A stretch of DNA of 64,000 bases from Bianquea renquensis (GTDB lineage: Bacteria > Bacillota > Clostridia > Lachnospirales > Bianqueaceae). This document shows, one piece after another, positions 62,642-64,000 of the stretch. Where the stretch lies: contig NZ_JACRSQ010000004.1 of NCBI RefSeq assembly GCF_014384895.1, positions 124,001 to 188,000 on the forward strand, in the 5' to 3' direction. The translations under genes and the position numbers were made by a program. How positions within the stretch are numbered: the stretch's first letter is position 1; every line of letters begins with the position of its first letter. The notes under the pieces were generated by a model. It had not been told where the DNA came from. It made no database searches and saw nothing but the letters and a program-made list of their open reading frames with translations.

Positions 62642-64000
62642 ATGAAGAAAAAGGAACTGAAAAGTCTACTCGAGGGCAAGCTACAGCGCCACTATGGTGT
62701 CACAGCCAGCGAGGCAACTAAAAATCAGGTTTATCATGCCTGCGCTATGGTGGTGCGTGATATCCTGATGGAGAAGTGGAGCGCGACTCAGGAGGAAATG
62801 GAAGCAAAGAAAGCGAAGCAGGTTTGCTATCTGTCCATGGAATTTTTGCTTGGCAAGTCGCTAAAAAACAATATCTACAACCTATCTATGACAGACGTGT
62901 TTCAGCAGGTTCTCCAAGAGATGGGAATGGATTTGAAGGCCCTTGAAGACATTGAAGAGGATGCAGCGTTAGGAAATGGGGGGTTAGGTAGGCTGGCCGC
63001 CTGTTATATGGACGCTCTGTCCGCCCAACACCTTCCCGCGACTGGTTACAGCATTTTATATGAATACGGAATCTTTAAGCAGCGGATTGTGGAGGGACAA
63101 CAGACGGAACTCCCCGATAGCTGGCTGGATTCAGGTTCCTGCTGGCTCGTGGCCAAGCCGGACGAGACGGTGGAGATTCGCTTTGACGGAGAAATTGAGG
63201 AGAGCTGGGACGGCGACCATCTGAGAATCCAACATCGAAATTATACGCGGGTGAATGCGGAGCCCTATGATATGCTCATTTCAGGATACGGTTCCGAGAC
63301 GGTTAACACGCTGCGCTTGTGGCAAGCAAAATCGCCCTATTCCATGGACATGCACCTCTTCAGCGAAGGCGAGTATTTGAAGGCGATAGAGCAGCAGGCC
63401 AGCGCAGAGGTGATCTCGAAGATTTTATATCCTGAGGATAAGCATCCGGAGGGCAAATCGCTGCGTATCAAGCAGCAGTACTTTTTCGTCTCCGCATCGA
63501 TTCAAAGCATTATTAAGAAGCACATGGAGACATACGGCCGGCTGGATAACCTGCCGGACCGGGTTGTGATCCAGATTAATGATACGCATCCGGCGATGGT
63601 TATCCCCGAGATGATGCGTATCATGATGGATGACCACGGACTGACATGGGATGCCGCGTGGGAGATCACAACACATTCAGTGGCGTACACCAATCACACG
63701 GTAATGAGCGAGGCGCTGGAACGATGGCCAGAAGCTTTGATTAAGAGAATTCTGCCTCGAATCCATCAGATTATCGTCGAAATCAACCGCCGGTTCTGTG
63801 ATAGCTTGTGGAAGTACTTTCCTAATAACTGGGATAAGATCTCTTCTATGGCGATCGTGGCCTACGATGAAGTGCGGATGGCGAATCTCAGCATTGCCGG
63901 CTCTTTCTCCGTCAATGGAGTATCGGCGCTGCATTCCCAGATTTTGAAGGACAAGGTGTTTCATGATTTTTATGTGGTATCCCCTGATAAGTTTACAAAC
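62642..64000 (+). CDS. glgP: Glycogen phosphorylase (partial, cut by window end)
   Basis: Releases glucose-1-phosphate from glycogen ends (GT35). An unbroken frame of 453 codons runs from the ATG at 62642 (AAAGGA upstream) to the window edge, so the C-terminal part with the pyridoxal-phosphate lysine is not visible. The N-terminal half shows family features: YLSMEFLLGKSLKNN (about 62), LGNGGLGRLAACYMDALS (about 110-128), QINDTHPAMVIPEMMRI (about 310) and TAHSVAYTNHTV-like TTHSVAYTNHTVMSEALE (about 342). Last visible gene of the glycogen operon, 32 nt after glgA; breakdown and synthesis genes are thus co-regulated. Confidence 0.95.
   Translation, partial: MKKKELKSLLEGKLQRHYGVTASEATKNQVYHACAMVVRDILMEKWSATQEEMEAKKAKQVCYLSMEFLLGKSLKNNIYNLSMTDVFQQVLQEMGMDLKALEDIEEDAALGNGGLGRLAACYMDALSAQHLPATGYSILYEYGIFKQRIVEGQQTELPDSWLDSGSCWLVAKPDETVEIRFDGEIEESWDGDHLRIQHRNYTRVNAEPYDMLISGYGSETVNTLRLWQAKSPYSMDMHLFSEGEYLKAIEQQASAEVISKILYPEDKHPEGKSLRIKQQYFFVSASIQSIIKKHMETYGRLDNLPDRVVIQINDTHPAMVIPEMMRIMMDDHGLTWDAAWEITTHSVAYTNHTVMSEALERWPEALIKRILPRIHQIIVEINRRFCDSLWKYFPNNWDKISSMAIVAYDEVRMANLSIAGSFSVNGVSALHSQILKDKVFHDFYVVSPDKFTN

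Overview
The window looks like the chromosome of an anaerobic member of the Bacillota (Clostridia-type). The evidence is strong GGAGG ribosome binding sites, TTGACA/TATAAT promoters with 17-nt spacers, a paired GlgC/GlgD ADP-glucose pyrophosphorylase, YesM/YesN-type two-component regulation next to LplB-type sugar ABC permeases, YerC, PcrA and an oxygen-sensitive radical-SAM maturase. No genus can be named from the sequence alone. Gene starts were chosen from ribosome binding sites, so several are shorter than the longest open frame.

Layout. 1-4 kb: the end of a rhamnose mutarotase gene, the RNase P RNA gene with its own promoter, a GH3 beta-glucosidase, and a convergent Cu/Zn superoxide dismutase. 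4-9 kb: a minus-strand operon of two Gfo/Idh/MocA oxidoreductases and two xylose-isomerase-like TIM barrels, divergent from an AraC regulator. 9-11.5 kb: an orphan radical-SAM maturase and a membrane protein. 11.6-16.1 kb: an operon of an HD hydrolase, a DUF5685-like protein, a J-domain protein, a small membrane protein and FtsH.

16.1-36.8 kb is a glycan-use island: sugar ABC permeases and a lipoprotein, a creatininase-like protein, an unsecreted beta-helix protein, a GH101/GH129-like enzyme, a GH116 enzyme, a YesM/YesN system and a 1319-residue wall-anchored beta-helix protein. About 80 bp of the 3' end of ftsH recurs, frameshifted, at the far edge of this block (36675-36755). That makes the block look like a discrete 20.6-kb insertion at the ftsH tail.

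36.8-38.2 kb is a non-coding hub: a possible small RNA, two identical tRNA-Gln(CUG) genes, and seven tandem copies of an 83-bp unit. The only differences between the copies fall in a predicted hairpin tetraloop, and every variant fits GNRA (GCAA, GCGA, GTGA). This is the strongest candidate for something undescribed in the window.

38.2-43.8 kb: a TetR, DUF308, MMPL and LXXG-repeat export operon. 43.9-44.9 kb: two decayed DNA-binding genes. 45-56.3 kb: M29 aminopeptidase, thioredoxin reductase, purine permease, polysaccharide deacetylase, PHP phosphoesterase, YerC, PcrA and LigA. 56.4-64 kb: a hairpin-rich duplicated intergenic element followed by the glycogen operon glgB-glgC-glgD-glgA-glgP, with glgP cut by the window edge.
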